A stretch of 64,000 nucleotides of DNA from Turritopsis dohrnii (lineage: Eukaryota > Cnidaria > Hydrozoa > Anthoathecata > Oceaniidae), in contig BQMF02000221.1 in NCBI GenBank assembly GCA_027922465.2, positions 434,001 through 498,000 of the forward strand. Direction: 5' to 3'. This document shows positions 32,060 through 41,613 of the stretch, in pieces; within the stretch, counting starts at the first letter, position 1, and each line of letters opens with the position of its first letter. The notes under the pieces are model-generated. The model worked only from the letters and a program-made list of their open reading frames with translations, was not told where the DNA came from and did no database searches. The position numbers and the translations under genes are program-made.

Positions 32060-32905
32060 TCATCGATGGCTCATTTAAATGTTTTCGTTTTGAATAAAAA
32101 CGATCAAAATTTTGTGCGCGCGCATGAAGAAAAAATTGCCGCCATCACTCAGCTGGTCTATGCTTTATGGTGTTGACTTTGTTACTGTTCCCAGAAGGAA
32201 TAAAGCTCAAAAGTCCGTTTCCTCCAGAAGCAATAAAAAGGATAAGCACCAAACTCATCTCCAGGACTATAGTAAGCACTTCAAGTATTCTTGCATATAT
32301 TTTATTAATGTGTCATGTTAACTAAAGTGTTTTCTTGTTATTGTTTTCATTCAAAACCCCACTGTGAAAACTCTTTTAAAAGTATCTGAATGGAAGAGGC
32401 AAAGTGTACGGACGGAACTAAGCCTCACTGACCCAAACGAAATTCACAAGACTGAAAAAAAAGAATTGATGGGCTGAACATGATCGATTAAATTAACTTT
32501 TCGGTCAGATCTTGAAAAATAATTCAAATTGAAGAGATAACATGGAGGGAAAAATGTTCTAAAAGAACGTTAAAAAATATCATATATCATATGTCAGCAC
32601 ATTTCATTAAATGTTTTTTTAAAACCTCAAAAAGTTCATCAGATTTCATGTTTATGAGCAGATTGTCGAATTTGAGCCCAAAAAATAATTGCAAAAGCAT
32701 GACGTCATTAAATTAGACGCGTCTTTATAAGAGACGTCATTAAAGGAGACGTCATCAGCAAGCAGCGAAGAATCGAACACTTGAATACTCTGTTGTTGAT
32801 TTGAAGTTTTTCTCCTCAACTGTGTAATTAGTTTTGAGATTTGTTAACTCAAAACTAACCGACAACTGAGACCAGTTATATTTGAGTAAATTTGGGTTAA
32901 GGTGA
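32060..32905. other. no gene seen
   Basis: This is A+T-rich sequence with a small open frame on the + strand (32112-32321) lacking recognisable domains. A GACGTCATTAAA-like motif repeats around 32700-32755. Confidence 0.4.
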
Positions 32906-32908
32906 ATT

Positions 32909-33035
32909 TGAGGATTGTGCAAGGGGGCACAGCGCCCGCAGTGCAATACTGATTTTATGAATAAAATCGAAGCCAACGATCTAATACTGGAATGTTGCGC
33001 CTTCTCGCTTAAAGTTACAGACATTGTTTCAAATT
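32909..33035 (+). repeat. extra DIRS-type terminal module
   Basis: About 80 bp (from GAGGATTGTGCAAGGGGGCA through GATCTAATACTGG) is the reverse complement of 33272-33346, and the adjoining GATCTAATACTGGAATGTTG to ACATTGTTTCAA part repeats, in direct orientation, part of the left ITR at 33347-33438. It may be the internal complementary region of a DIRS-type element or the end of a second related element. Confidence 0.6.
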
Positions 33036-33346
33036 TTGTGCTTCCTTTGTGTAAGGGGGCACAGTCCGAATTACCTGTAGTTGTTGCAAATTCGAGCATT
33101 ATCCGGGGGTAACAAAGAGATAAGAATTTATTTGAAAGTAAAAGAGATGTATTTCTAAATCTCAAACGTACAGATTGCGGGTATCCTCGTCCATATCCGC
33201 TACGGCGTTGATAATTCCCGCGGCCTAGAACAAAACTAAAGATTTATTAACGGGTTGGGATGGGTGGGCAGTATTAGATCGTTGGCTTCGATTTTATTCA
33301 TAAAATCAGTATTACACTGCGGGCGCTGCGCGCCCTTGCACAATCC

Positions 33347-33438
33347 TCAATTTTATTTCATAAAATCTCCACCCGATCTAATACTGGAATATTGCGCCTT
33401 CTGGCTTAAAGCTAGAAGACATTGTTTCAACGACCTGT
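33347..33438. repeat. DIRS-like ITR, 3' side of the coding strand
   Basis: The sequence from TCAATTTTATTTCATAAAAT to TTTCAACGACCTGT is the reverse complement of 37477-37569 with only a few mismatches. It ends a few bases from the recombinase stop codon. Confidence 0.88.
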
Positions 33439-33440
33439 CT

Positions 33441-34991
33441 TTAAAGCTCCCCTAAAACAGCTTTCTGAAATGCCATGTCCTGATTATCAGAAATCTGTTT
33501 ATTGTAAAATCTTTGGAAAGTTGATTCGTTTGACCAATGCGCCCGTTTTAAAATTCCAGGAAGGGATACACCAGTTAAAATGGCCTTAGATGTAGAGGCT
33601 GACCTAGTCGAGTGTGCAGTAAACCCAGGGTTAATCCCGGATAAGATCAGAACCTCTTTCACCCATCTGGAAACGGTTGATGTAGTTACAGGATTATGTG
33701 GGTTGATATAGCTGAGGAACAATTGATTACAATCTTTGCGCCATGCCTTGGATCTGTCTAGATATAAATCAATATGGTAGCACACACACAAGCATTTATT
33801 TTTAGGAAATGGATAGTATCTAATACTTGGAATACTTTTACCTGGTTTTCTGGTTTTGGTTAATTTTGAGAAGACAAAGGTGTAACTTGACTCATGTTTG
33901 GTCAAATAACGGATGTCTAAATTAGTTATTTCTGATACTCTAGAAGCTGCAGATAAAGCCAGTAACATTGTTAATTTCAAAGTTAGCATTTTATCACTAA
34001 GTTCTTTCTCTGTTGGAAACTTTGATAAATAATTAAGTACAATTTCCACATCCCAAATGAATTTATGTTTTGGTACAGGTGGATTCTTATTAAATATACC
34101 TGTCATAAGGGCCATCACTCTAGGGTGGTTGCCAATCGAAACACTCCCCACAGAATCATGATAGGCAGAGATAGCTGATCTATAACCATCAATTGTACTA
34201 TACTGTAAACCTTGATCATATAAATCTGCCAAAAAGTCTAGTACAGAAGTTAAAGGACCTCGAATGGGATCAATTTGTCGTTCAGAACACCAGCCATGCC
34301 ACTTTCTCCAGGCCGATTCATAATGAGACAATGTACCTGGTCTTTTGGCACCTGAGATAAGAGTTGCAGCTTTTCCTGATATGCCTTCTGTTTCCAGCTG
34401 TTTCCAGAAACTGTCCAGACCACTAACTGAAGTGACTGGTTGATCAAGAGAGGATGCAATCCTCCCTGTGGATCCTTTAACAAGTCTATTTGTTTGGGTA
34501 GAAGCACAGGGTTTTGAATTGACATTTGTAATAGTAGAGGAAACCACGACTGAGATTGCCAGGCTGGAGTTATCAGCATCAATGTCGCTCTGTCTGTCTG
34601 AATCTTTTTTAGCATACGACCGATCACTGCAAATGGTGGAAATGCATATGCCTTCATGTAAGTCCAGGGTGCAAGGAACGCATCCCTTCCTTGACTGTAA
34701 GGGTCTAGTTTCCATGACCTGTATTGAGAAATTCGGGAGGCAAATAGATCTATGTTGGGAGTACCCCTTACCTTGCATACTCTTTGAAAAACAGAGGGGT
34801 CCAATTTCCATTCGCTTCGACCTGGACTCCAAATCCGCTTCTTTGTTCAAAATGCCTGGGAGGTATTCTGCTGTAATTGTGATCCCCCGCTTCAGAAGGT
34901 ATTCCCAAATTTCTTTGGCAAGATCGGATAACATCTTGCTGTGAGTACCCCCCATTTTTACTAGGTATGACAGAGCAGTCATATTGTCCAT
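33441..34991 (-). CDS. DIRS-like RNase H end plus tyrosine recombinase
   Basis: This 516-codon frame follows directly after the TAG that ends the RT frame, in the same phase. Its first 60 residues (DNMTALSYLVKMGGTHS, then LPGILNKEADLESR) are the end of the RNase H domain. A recombinase follows: a SAM-like DNA-binding part (LSHYESAWRKWHGWC...YSTIDGYRSAISAYH), then the catalytic domain with Arg in AASRVSEI, HxxR in TAHSTRSAS, Trp in AHWSNEST and the nucleophile candidate Tyr in FQRFYNK. It joins circular cDNA to the genome. The ATG at 34991 is probably internal to the original protein, as it lies inside the RNase H fold. The C-terminus ends at the ITR. Confidence 0.88.
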   Translation of the reverse strand: MDNMTALSYLVKMGGTHSKMLSDLAKEIWEYLLKRGITITAEYLPGILNKEADLESRSKRMEIGPLCFSKSMQGKGYSQHRSICLPNFSIQVMETRPLQSRKGCVPCTLDLHEGICISTICSDRSYAKKDSDRQSDIDADNSSLAISVVVSSTITNVNSKPCASTQTNRLVKGSTGRIASSLDQPVTSVSGLDSFWKQLETEGISGKAATLISGAKRPGTLSHYESAWRKWHGWCSERQIDPIRGPLTSVLDFLADLYDQGLQYSTIDGYRSAISAYHDSVGSVSIGNHPRVMALMTGIFNKNPPVPKHKFIWDVEIVLNYLSKFPTEKELSDKMLTLKLTMLLALSAASRVSEITNLDIRYLTKHESSYTFVFSKLTKTRKPGKSIPSIRYYPFPKNKCLCVCYHIDLYLDRSKAWRKDCNQLFLSYINPHNPVTTSTVSRWVKEVLILSGINPGFTAHSTRSASTSKAILTGVSLPGILKRAHWSNESTFQRFYNKQISDNQDMAFQKAVLGEL

Positions 34992-37293
34992 CTAAATATG
35001 GATGGCTTTCACCTTTGGATACAGTGGGCAAAAGGTTTCCAATGCAAATTTTGCTGCTCTGAGTTGCAACACATTTATATGGTCCCCTTGTTCCACTACT
35101 GACCATGGTCCTCCTGTTTTTTGTCCCTGGCAAGATGCTCCCCATCCCTGTTGAGAGGCATCTGAAGTTATCATCAACTGGGGTGGAATGGAAATCAGTA
35201 ATTTCCCCTGACTTAATTTGAGGCTTTTTATCCACCAATCTAATTCCATTCTTGCTTCCTGGGACAGTATCAAAGTGGAATGGTAGCTTCCCTTTGCAGC
35301 CAATTCCCAAATTTGTTGTCTTTGAAGGCCCCTGTAATATAGAAGCGCTTGCACAATTGCTATTCCTGTTGCTGATAACTTCCCTATAACCTGGGTCAGC
35401 TCCCTTATTGAAACTGCAGATTGGTCCAGTAAAGATTGACACTGTTTTACAATTTTCATTCTCTTTTCTTGAGGAATAGATATAGTCATTTCCTGTGAAT
35501 TTATATCCACTCCCAGAAATTGAATAATTTGGGTTGGTTCGAAAACTGACTTCTGTATGTTGATTAGGAATCCTAGATTTTGTAATAGATAGATAACACT
35601 GTCCCTGGCTATCTGCAGGTCTTCTTTGCACGAAGCTATCATTAGTAAATCGTCCAGATATATTATCACACAAATATTTAGCCTCCTTAAAAGTGCAATT
35701 GGCACCTTCATGAATTTTGTGAAAACCCTTGGAGCTGAGGCAAGACCAAAACACAGGCAAAGAAATTGGTAAAGTTGCCCTTTCCACTTGAACCTTACAT
35801 GTTTTTGGGACTTCTGGGCTAGAGGAACACAAAAATATGCATCCTTTAGATCTATCTTGTACATGTAGTCCCCATGTTTTAGCATTTCCTTCAGTAAAAA
35901 CAGTCCCTCCATTTTGAAATGATGGTAAGGAATGTACTTGTTCAATTTTTTCAGGTTTATTACAAGGCGGTACCCTGAATCCTTCTTTGGAATAAGAAAA
36001 ATCGAGCTCAAAAACTCCCCTTGGCATGGTGCAACTGGTTCTATGGCTTTCTTCTGAAGCATTCCTTGAATCTCTTGATCTACAAGTTTTGACTCTTCCA
36101 TAGACATTTGAAGAGGTGGAGGAGGAGCAGGTTGGGCAGGTTTCTCCAGAAATGGAATCTCGTACCCCCGGACATAATTTAACTTTTTCCAATTCTTTTG
36201 ATAGTGCTGAATCCTCCCTGCAGGAGGCAAGTCCAGCCTCAACTCCATAATCCGGCTTTTTATTACAGGATGTACTCTGGGAAATTGTTGAAGGCTTAGT
36301 AATTGCACTTTTACAGTGGGTATCAAGTAATGAGTAATTCTTACCTTTTCTAAAGAACACTGGTCTTTGCCCTCTGCCTCGGTGTGTTTCATGCGACAGA
36401 GGGCTTCTCTGAAAGGGCTGGCTGTATGATGCCCGACGTGGTAGTTGGTTGGAATTGTTGGAATTCCCACCTCGTTGAAGCCCAGAAAATAATGATTTTG
36501 ATTTTGATTTTGCAGTTGAAGTTTTTGAGAATCTCTCTTCAAACTTTTCCCCAAACAGAACATCTGAGGGTGCAACAAATAAATTGTCAGACTCTTTCAT
36601 AATGTCTTTCACCTTCGGTTTATTATCAATTAGTGTGCTCAAAACATTATTTCGGCGATGATATGTTGTCGCATTAATAGCTTGACCAGTCAACATAATT
36701 GCTTGTTCAAATAACAATGAGACATAGTTCATGTTTTCAATTTGTTCACCTTCTGTATTCTCAACACTTTCCAGGAACATCTTTTTTTCTTGTTCCATTT
36801 CATGCCACAGTTTTGTCAACGGGCCATAGATGTGATGTATTTTTTCTTGAATTGTCTTTAAGACCTTTTCTTGGTGTAAGGCAAGAGTTTTGTGGTTTTC
36901 CAGTAAAAGTTCCTTTATATATTCATCTAAGTCCTGTGGACCTTGGATGTTCGTGGGAACAGGGTTTAAATCTAGTATTTTATCTTTTAATTCCTTTTCT
37001 GCCAAATGTTTTGTTGCATATTTATTCACATAATCAGCCATATCTGTTGTCAGCTGCCATGAGTTATCATGGTCTTCGCACAGCTCGAATCGCTTGGCTT
37101 TCGAGGCTGGAGCTGATAACGGTTCTGATTCACTGGCACTACGTTTGTTACCACTGGACTGAATCTCAGTGATGGCAATGTCTACACTGGTATCCTGCAC
37201 CTGTGGTGTAACAGGATTTTGGGTGGTGGTACTGGCTGTGTCAGTCACCGTTGACGTTGTTGAAGTTTGTCTATGAAAAATACGTGAAAACAT
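34768..37293 (-). CDS. DIRS-like gag frame with long overlapping extension
   Basis: The 841-codon frame starts MFSRIFHRQTSTTSTV. Residues 1 to about 320 look like a gag-type nucleic-acid-binding protein: a Thr/Ser-rich start, a charged helical middle (DMADYVNKYATKHLAEKELK, HKTLALHQEKVLKTIQEKIH), YHRRNNVLSTLI and a basic RGRGQRPVFFRKGK tail. After this the frame stays open another 520 codons through the RT/RNase H gene in a different phase, with Ser/Cys-rich composition and no domain I recognise. DIRS elements are known for overlapping ORFs; whether the extension is translated is unknown. Confidence 0.75.
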   Translation of the reverse strand: MFSRIFHRQTSTTSTVTDTASTTTQNPVTPQVQDTSVDIAITEIQSSGNKRSASESEPLSAPASKAKRFELCEDHDNSWQLTTDMADYVNKYATKHLAEKELKDKILDLNPVPTNIQGPQDLDEYIKELLLENHKTLALHQEKVLKTIQEKIHHIYGPLTKLWHEMEQEKKMFLESVENTEGEQIENMNYVSLLFEQAIMLTGQAINATTYHRRNNVLSTLIDNKPKVKDIMKESDNLFVAPSDVLFGEKFEERFSKTSTAKSKSKSLFSGLQRGGNSNNSNQLPRRASYSQPFQRSPLSHETHRGRGQRPVFFRKGKNYSLLDTHCKSAITKPSTISQSTSCNKKPDYGVEAGLASCREDSALSKELEKVKLCPGVRDSISGETCPTCSSSTSSNVYGRVKTCRSRDSRNASEESHRTSCTMPRGVFELDFSYSKEGFRVPPCNKPEKIEQVHSLPSFQNGGTVFTEGNAKTWGLHVQDRSKGCIFLCSSSPEVPKTCKVQVERATLPISLPVFWSCLSSKGFHKIHEGANCTFKEAKYLCDNISGRFTNDSFVQRRPADSQGQCYLSITKSRIPNQHTEVSFRTNPNYSISGSGYKFTGNDYIYSSRKENENCKTVSIFTGPICSFNKGADPGYREVISNRNSNCASASILQGPSKTTNLGIGCKGKLPFHFDTVPGSKNGIRLVDKKPQIKSGEITDFHSTPVDDNFRCLSTGMGSILPGTKNRRTMVSSGTRGPYKCVATQSSKICIGNLLPTVSKGESHPYLDGQYDCSVIPSKNGGYSQQDVIRSCQRNLGIPSEAGDHNYSRIPPRHFEQRSGFGVQVEANGNWTPLFFKEYAR
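34992..36578 (-). CDS. DIRS-like reverse transcriptase / RNase H
   Basis: The 528-codon frame shows RT motifs in order: LSSIFLIPKKDSGYRLVINL, YKIDLKDAYFCVPL, LCFGLASAPRVFTKFM and the active-site CVIIYLDDLLMI, followed by LGFLINIQKS and an RNase H start with MITSDASQQGWGASC. It copies the element RNA into DNA and degrades the template. The frame ends in a TAG inside RNase H. The same bases are open in a second frame continuing from gag (to 34768). The first ATG of the frame may not be the true start; an overlap or frameshift from gag is usual in the family. Confidence 0.88.
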   Translation of the reverse strand: MLHPQMFCLGKSLKRDSQKLQLQNQNQNHYFLGFNEVGIPTIPTNYHVGHHTASPFREALCRMKHTEAEGKDQCSLEKVRITHYLIPTVKVQLLSLQQFPRVHPVIKSRIMELRLDLPPAGRIQHYQKNWKKLNYVRGYEIPFLEKPAQPAPPPPLQMSMEESKLVDQEIQGMLQKKAIEPVAPCQGEFLSSIFLIPKKDSGYRLVINLKKLNKYIPYHHFKMEGLFLLKEMLKHGDYMYKIDLKDAYFCVPLAQKSQKHVRFKWKGQLYQFLCLCFGLASAPRVFTKFMKVPIALLRRLNICVIIYLDDLLMIASCKEDLQIARDSVIYLLQNLGFLINIQKSVFEPTQIIQFLGVDINSQEMTISIPQEKRMKIVKQCQSLLDQSAVSIRELTQVIGKLSATGIAIVQALLYYRGLQRQQIWELAAKGSYHSTLILSQEARMELDWWIKSLKLSQGKLLISIPPQLMITSDASQQGWGASCQGQKTGGPWSVVEQGDHINVLQLRAAKFALETFCPLYPKVKAIHI

Positions 37294-37476
37294 TATCGGT
37301 TCTCTGAAAGAACTGATAAAAAAGTCGACAAATCAAGTCTGTAACTTGATTAGTTAGTCTGAGACCAATTTAGAAGGTAAATATGTTCGATTGCTTAGAT
37401 AAACGTTGATATAATCCTTAAGGTAATTCGGAGTTTACTGACATGGCGTCCATCTTGTTTGCGAGAATTTGCACGA

Positions 37477-37569
37477 ACAGGTCGTTGAAACAATGTCTTC
37501 TAGCTTTAAGCCAGAAGGCGCAACATTCCAGTATTAGATCGGGCGGAGATTTTATGAAATAAAATTGGA
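37477..37569. repeat. DIRS-like ITR, 5' side of the coding strand
   Basis: It runs from ACAGGTCGTTGAAACAATGT to GAAATAAAATTG as the inverted partner of 33347-33438. The gag start lies 184 bp inside it. Confidence 0.88.
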
Positions 37570-37740
37570 GAATTCTGCCTAGATTACCTTAGATATTGCA
37601 AATGAGAAATTTTCTGGTTTTCTCATTTCTCTGAAAACTACCTAATACCCAGTTCCTTGTACGATTGTTAGTGAAAAGGGCATTGTGAAAGAAGTTCTAA
37701 AGCATTTAGCTAAATCACGTGATCAGTTTCACTGTTAATT

Positions 37741-37810
37741 GACTGGCACGAGCCCACCCTTGCGCCCTTGTGGCGTATATTCTACCACTAGGCCACTAGT
37801 CGACGGCGCC
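37741..37810 (-). repeat. tRNA-Gly-like sequence, SINE head or tRNA pseudogene
   Basis: On the minus strand it contains GGCCTAGTGGTAGAATATAC, close to the 5' half of glycine tRNAs (A box), followed about 25 bp later by GGGCTCGTGCC, a degenerate B box. The arms do not close into a complete cloverleaf, so it is not called as a functional tRNA. Confidence 0.5.
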
Positions 37811-38440
37811 CTAGCAACTAAATTACAAGGAGTTGGTTGTCTGAAAAACCGTTACAAATAATTGCAACAAAAAACGTTTGTACTTGCGCCCGTATCGAAA
37901 ATGGCGCCTTACATAACAACACGGCTAACTGCGTCTAGTGATGTATGGCGAGAATATACAGATCGTTGTCAGGACAAAACTTCCCCCTGGAAAATTGCCC
38001 TCAGTATGATTTCCCCCCGGATAATTCCCCCCGGAAAATTGCCCCTATCCTATTTAGGGTTAGTGTAAGGTTAACGTCTACTTACATTTGGATATATTTT
38101 GAAGTGTTAAACAAGGAAGGAGACGGCTGTTTATATGATTCATACAAGGTTTCTTTTATGAATATAACTGAGTAAAGTCTACTTCATGTATACGCTGGCT
38201 CATTTAGGTTGGATGGGACGTCTTGTGGTTACGGTAGCCTTTTATATGAAGTTGTGTATTTTACCGAACACAGAATACAGGGCGACGGGACGGGCACACG
38301 CCTCAGTTCAATATTTACACTCCCGCACAAGAAGTGCACAGTTCATTTTCTTTCTTAGACTGTAAGATTTGAACGGAACTGCACGAGGATTCAATTTTGA
38401 ACGACCAAGACGACATCAGGCACATCGACAATAGAGCGAT
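37811..38440. other. no gene seen; short C-rich repeats
   Basis: Around 37980-38050 a CCCCCCGGAAAATTGCCC-like motif is repeated about four times with variations. Short open frames on the + strand overlap it but show no domain. Confidence 0.4.
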
Positions 38441-38640
38441 CGTTGACACACGGTGTGGAAACAGTACGATCACCCGACGCAAGACGTAGAACGAATACTT
38501 TCGCCGGCGAAGGTTGTGAACCCAAGAGGATCACCGACACAAGACGTGGAACCAGGACGTTCACCAGTAAGCAAAACAGGAACAATAGAATCTCCAACAG
38601 ACGAGACAGGAACAAAGACTAACACCAACACATGACGTAA
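38441..38640 (+). repeat. degenerate minisatellite, open in one frame
   Basis: Imperfect units built around GACACAAGACGTGGAACCAG and GATCACC repeat here. On the + strand a 60-codon frame (38453-38635) reads a Pro/Ser/Thr-rich repeat (SPTQDVE, SPTQDVEPGRSPVSKTGT). The frame begins within the repeat, has no flanking domain and is probably not a gene. Confidence 0.45.
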
Positions 38641-38901
38641 TCGGGACATTATCAGGAACACTAACATTATTTTGGGCTCTAGCCTGTATAGTCGGCTGAG
38701 TTCCCTTCCGAACACTGAATGAGCAACGCGATGAAGAATTGTCCTTCTGCTGTTGGTCTATCTTGACGTTTGCAGCACCTTAAAGATCAAAAGAACCCCA
38801 ACTCTGGGCTTCTAAGAAGGTACAACAGTTCGAGTGGTCGTCAAATTTCAAATTATTTTGGGTGTTCCCAAGACCAAAAAAATAATCCAGGGTGCAATTT
38901 T

Positions 38902-38903
<2 letters not shown>

Positions 38904-38937
<34 letters not shown>
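38904..38937 (+). repeat. 34-nt poly-G tract
   Basis: This uninterrupted run of 34 G is almost the same length as the one at 19276-19308. The flanks of the two tracts are not related. Confidence 0.9.
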
Positions 38938-38938
<1 letters not shown>

Positions 38939-39640
38939 ATCATCTGGGGTGGAGTTTACTACGTATAGAACCGTACAGGCCTTCACGCTCAGACGAAGTC
39001 TAACCGAATCATGAAACATGTAGATGACAGATTAATACGATTAACGAAACAACTTGTAATCATACCAGCTATAATTAGATCAATGTAATAATGTCATTTG
39101 TTCGTTATGAAATTAAAGAGCTTTCAATTAACATATTGTTTAAGTTAAAAGATTACGAAAGCTTTCAAACTTTAATATGCCACTTCTCACATATCACAAC
39201 AAAGTGTTTACACAAACACACTTTGTTTATATAAAACATGCTTTAAACAACGGTGAAAAATTGATGCTTTGGTGACGGTGGATTCAAGGTATGTCAAAAA
39301 GATAAGCAGACAATTTCCTTTCTTATAATTCTAGTATTTTTTGATAAGCAATGCGTAGAATTTGCTATTTGATCTTCCATTTGCTTAATTCAATTTGAAT
39401 TTAATTCCATCTGTATTTTTGTAGTATTTCAAATGTCTGTTGAATTAAGTTAGATGCAAAAGCCACGCCGCATGAAATTCCTTTCAGTATTGTACGTAGA
39501 TAATAATGAAGGTTGTTGATTGTCTTGCTTATACAGTTTCTTTACGTTTAGTTTGAACCTTGGGTTAGTACTTCACATAGATCTTCGCGATCATCGTTGA
39601 AAAAAAGGATGACCAAAATACGACATTTTTTAAAAAAAAT

Positions 39641-39745
39641 CGTCAAAATGACACTATGACGAAGGGCATTTTCATCTAAATTCCGCGTATATTTCTATAG
39701 AAATGCACTCCCTCGCAGAGATTTTTTAACAAATGTACCGGCTGG
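39641..39745. mobile_element. palindromic CCCAGTG MITE, reverse order
   Basis: It contains the family blocks CGTCAAAATGACACTATGAC, GAAGGGCATTTTCAT, TATTTCTATAGAAATGCACT and TTTTTTAACAAATGTACCG. The outer ends have decayed. Confidence 0.7.
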
Positions 39746-40257
39746 ATTAGCCTTAACATTCACCTCAAAGTCAAAGCAGTGGCAGTCCATATCTCAAAAA
39801 AGCAAGAGATCCTGGGTTCCAGGTTGACCCCCTTCTACACGCGGGTATTTTGAGGTGTGACGTCATTGCTAAAACGTACAAAATGACACATTGTGCAAAA
39901 AGTTCGGTCATATTTGTTGTGAAATAAGTTTTTATTATGGATACAAAACAAAACAGCAGATGATGGAAGCGAAAGTGACATAATAGAAATGACGTCGTTA
40001 ATAGGCCAAAATAAATTTCACCTCAAGGGGTTGCCATGGATACTTCGTTGACAGAAAAACATACTTTTGGGTAATGTATTTTACAGGTTTAAAATAATTC
40101 TTAACAACCCAGTTTCAATGAAACGAATCTTTGAGTGGATTTTTTTTGCATCTCATCAAATAATACCGAGCCTTAGAAATTCTCGGATAGCACTTGTCAA
40201 TACAAGCTACGTAAATTATTAAGACCAGAAATATGCGCTGCTTCATATGACCAAGTC

Positions 40258-40345
40258 GACGAATTTGGTGAAGAATCACGGCGAAGGAGTTGAAAAACAC
40301 TCTTCGTTGTAGTGGCTTTTTGATGGTTTTGTTTCACTGTTGATC
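40258..40345. mobile_element. palindromic CCCAGTG MITE, internally shortened
   Basis: It keeps AAGAATCACGGCGAAGGAGT and ACACTCTTCGTTGTAGTGGC but lacks the central CATTTCAATAGAAATA part, so it is a shortened derivative or old remnant. Confidence 0.55.
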
Positions 40346-40865
40346 GACTCAGATGTTTTCATTAAGGAGACATTTATATTAGAGAGGTTATTTTGTTTGC
40401 TAAATTATTTTAACTGTTCATTCATTTTCTTGATTAATCCAAAACTTTAATCTTTGGCTTTATGTTGTTTGTGTCTGCATAAGCTAAGAGATTTTTAAAT
40501 CACGATATAACTGTAAGCAAAAAACAAAAGAATTATCTACAGCTAAGAAACAATTCCAAGGACGCCAATCTTAAAATTTAATACGATCTATGATAAAGCC
40601 ATCATACTTTTTTTAACTTATAACTTATAGCACACGAAAAAATGAAACCAAGTGAGTTTTTTTGTTACACGGCCTTCTGGGATGGATGGGTTTATGTTTA
40701 CAGTGGTTAGAACGTAAGTCTGTAGTGAGAATATTAATTTCTGACCCCAAAGAGCGGACCTCATAATCTCAAAACATTGTTAGTTCATTTTTATCAAATA
40801 GAAAGCGCCTCGTGAGTTTTCTTGTCACCACCAACTAGCCTAAACAGTCGTGACGGTGGATAAAT

Positions 40866-40975
40866 GTGTTGAAAGATCCCTGCGAAGGAGTATATTTCTA
40901 TAGAAATACACACACAATTTCAATGGGAATGCTCTTCATCGCATGGACTTTTTAACGTTTTTGCTCACTGAGAGA
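40866..40975. mobile_element. palindromic CCCAGTG MITE
   Basis: The family order is intact: GTTGAAAGATCCCTGCGAAG, TATTTCTATAGAAATACAC, CAATTTCAATGGGAATGC, TCTTCATCGCATGGAC and TTTTTGCTCACTGAG. Confidence 0.75.
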
Positions 40976-41613
40976 TATGATTCGTTTACTCCTTTATAAC
41001 TGATTGCTCCACGAAACAAAAACAAGAGGATTTTGGCAGTAAATGTTTCTTTTTTAAACGCTAACCTGATGCAAATCGAAGGTTGCCGCTCTGCGTCACC
41101 ACCAGAAAGTACCTCTTAAATATGTCAGATGCGATATGGTTGAATCCCCTGACACCACAGCCATCATTTTCTCATGTTCATCAGTATTTTGCAGAACAGC
41201 ATCCGTTAAAAATAACAACGGGATAGGTGATTCAAAAGGTAACCAATGAAAATGATTCATTCTTAAGTTTGCTCTTCAGGCGTAGTGAGAATAAAATACG
41301 ATATGTTTATATACAAAATAAATATGGCTGTATTAATCGCGTGTAACAAGAGCCTTACTCCACAAGTGAAAACAAATACTCGCTCTGAGAACTTATCACA
41401 GTGTTTCTTGCCTTTTCGGTGTATGGATGGCGTTTATGGAAAAGACAAGAAACCCTGGGTTCGAGGTTGCACCGTGCCTTCTTTCTTAACATCTCGCGGC
41501 TTATGAGTTTTGAAAGATATTCATTGCAGAATGTTTAACTTTATTGATCTTTTTAGTTTGGTGTTTAGAGTCATACTAGTGGGATAATCTTAAACAAACA
41601 CTGTGAAAGGAAG

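Larger units (their letters stand above)
33347..37569 (-). mobile_element. nearly intact DIRS-like tyrosine-recombinase retrotransposon
   Basis: About 92-bp inverted terminal repeats (33347-33438 and 37477-37569) enclose, on the minus strand, a gag-like frame, a reverse transcriptase with RNase H, and a tyrosine recombinase. This content, inverted repeats and absence of an integrase define DIRS-type elements, which integrate by recombination of a circular DNA. The RT box YLDD and the recombinase R, HxxR and Y are all present. The only coding break I find is one TAG between RNase H residues at 34992-34994. Related terminal modules lie just outside the left ITR. Confidence 0.88.
38940..41600. 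other. intergenic DNA with three CCCAGTG MITE relics
   Basis: No coding region is recognised. It contains MITE copies at 39641-39745, 40258-40345 and 40866-40975. Two tRNA-B-box-like pieces, CTGGGTTCCAGGTTGAC near 39813 and CTGGGTTCGAGGTTGC near 41456, may be old SINE remnants. Confidence 0.45.

Noticed and set aside
34468..34944. 158-codon + strand frame inside the DIRS-like element
   Set aside because: It is antisense to the recombinase gene, with no domain.
37741..37810. Functional tRNA-Gly gene
   Set aside because: The A-box half resembles tRNA-Gly, but the stems do not close and the B box is degenerate; it is more likely a SINE head or pseudogene.
38453..38635. Pro/Ser/Thr-rich repeat protein gene
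   Set aside because: The frame lies wholly within a degenerate minisatellite, has no flanking domain or signal peptide, and the opposite strand is also open.
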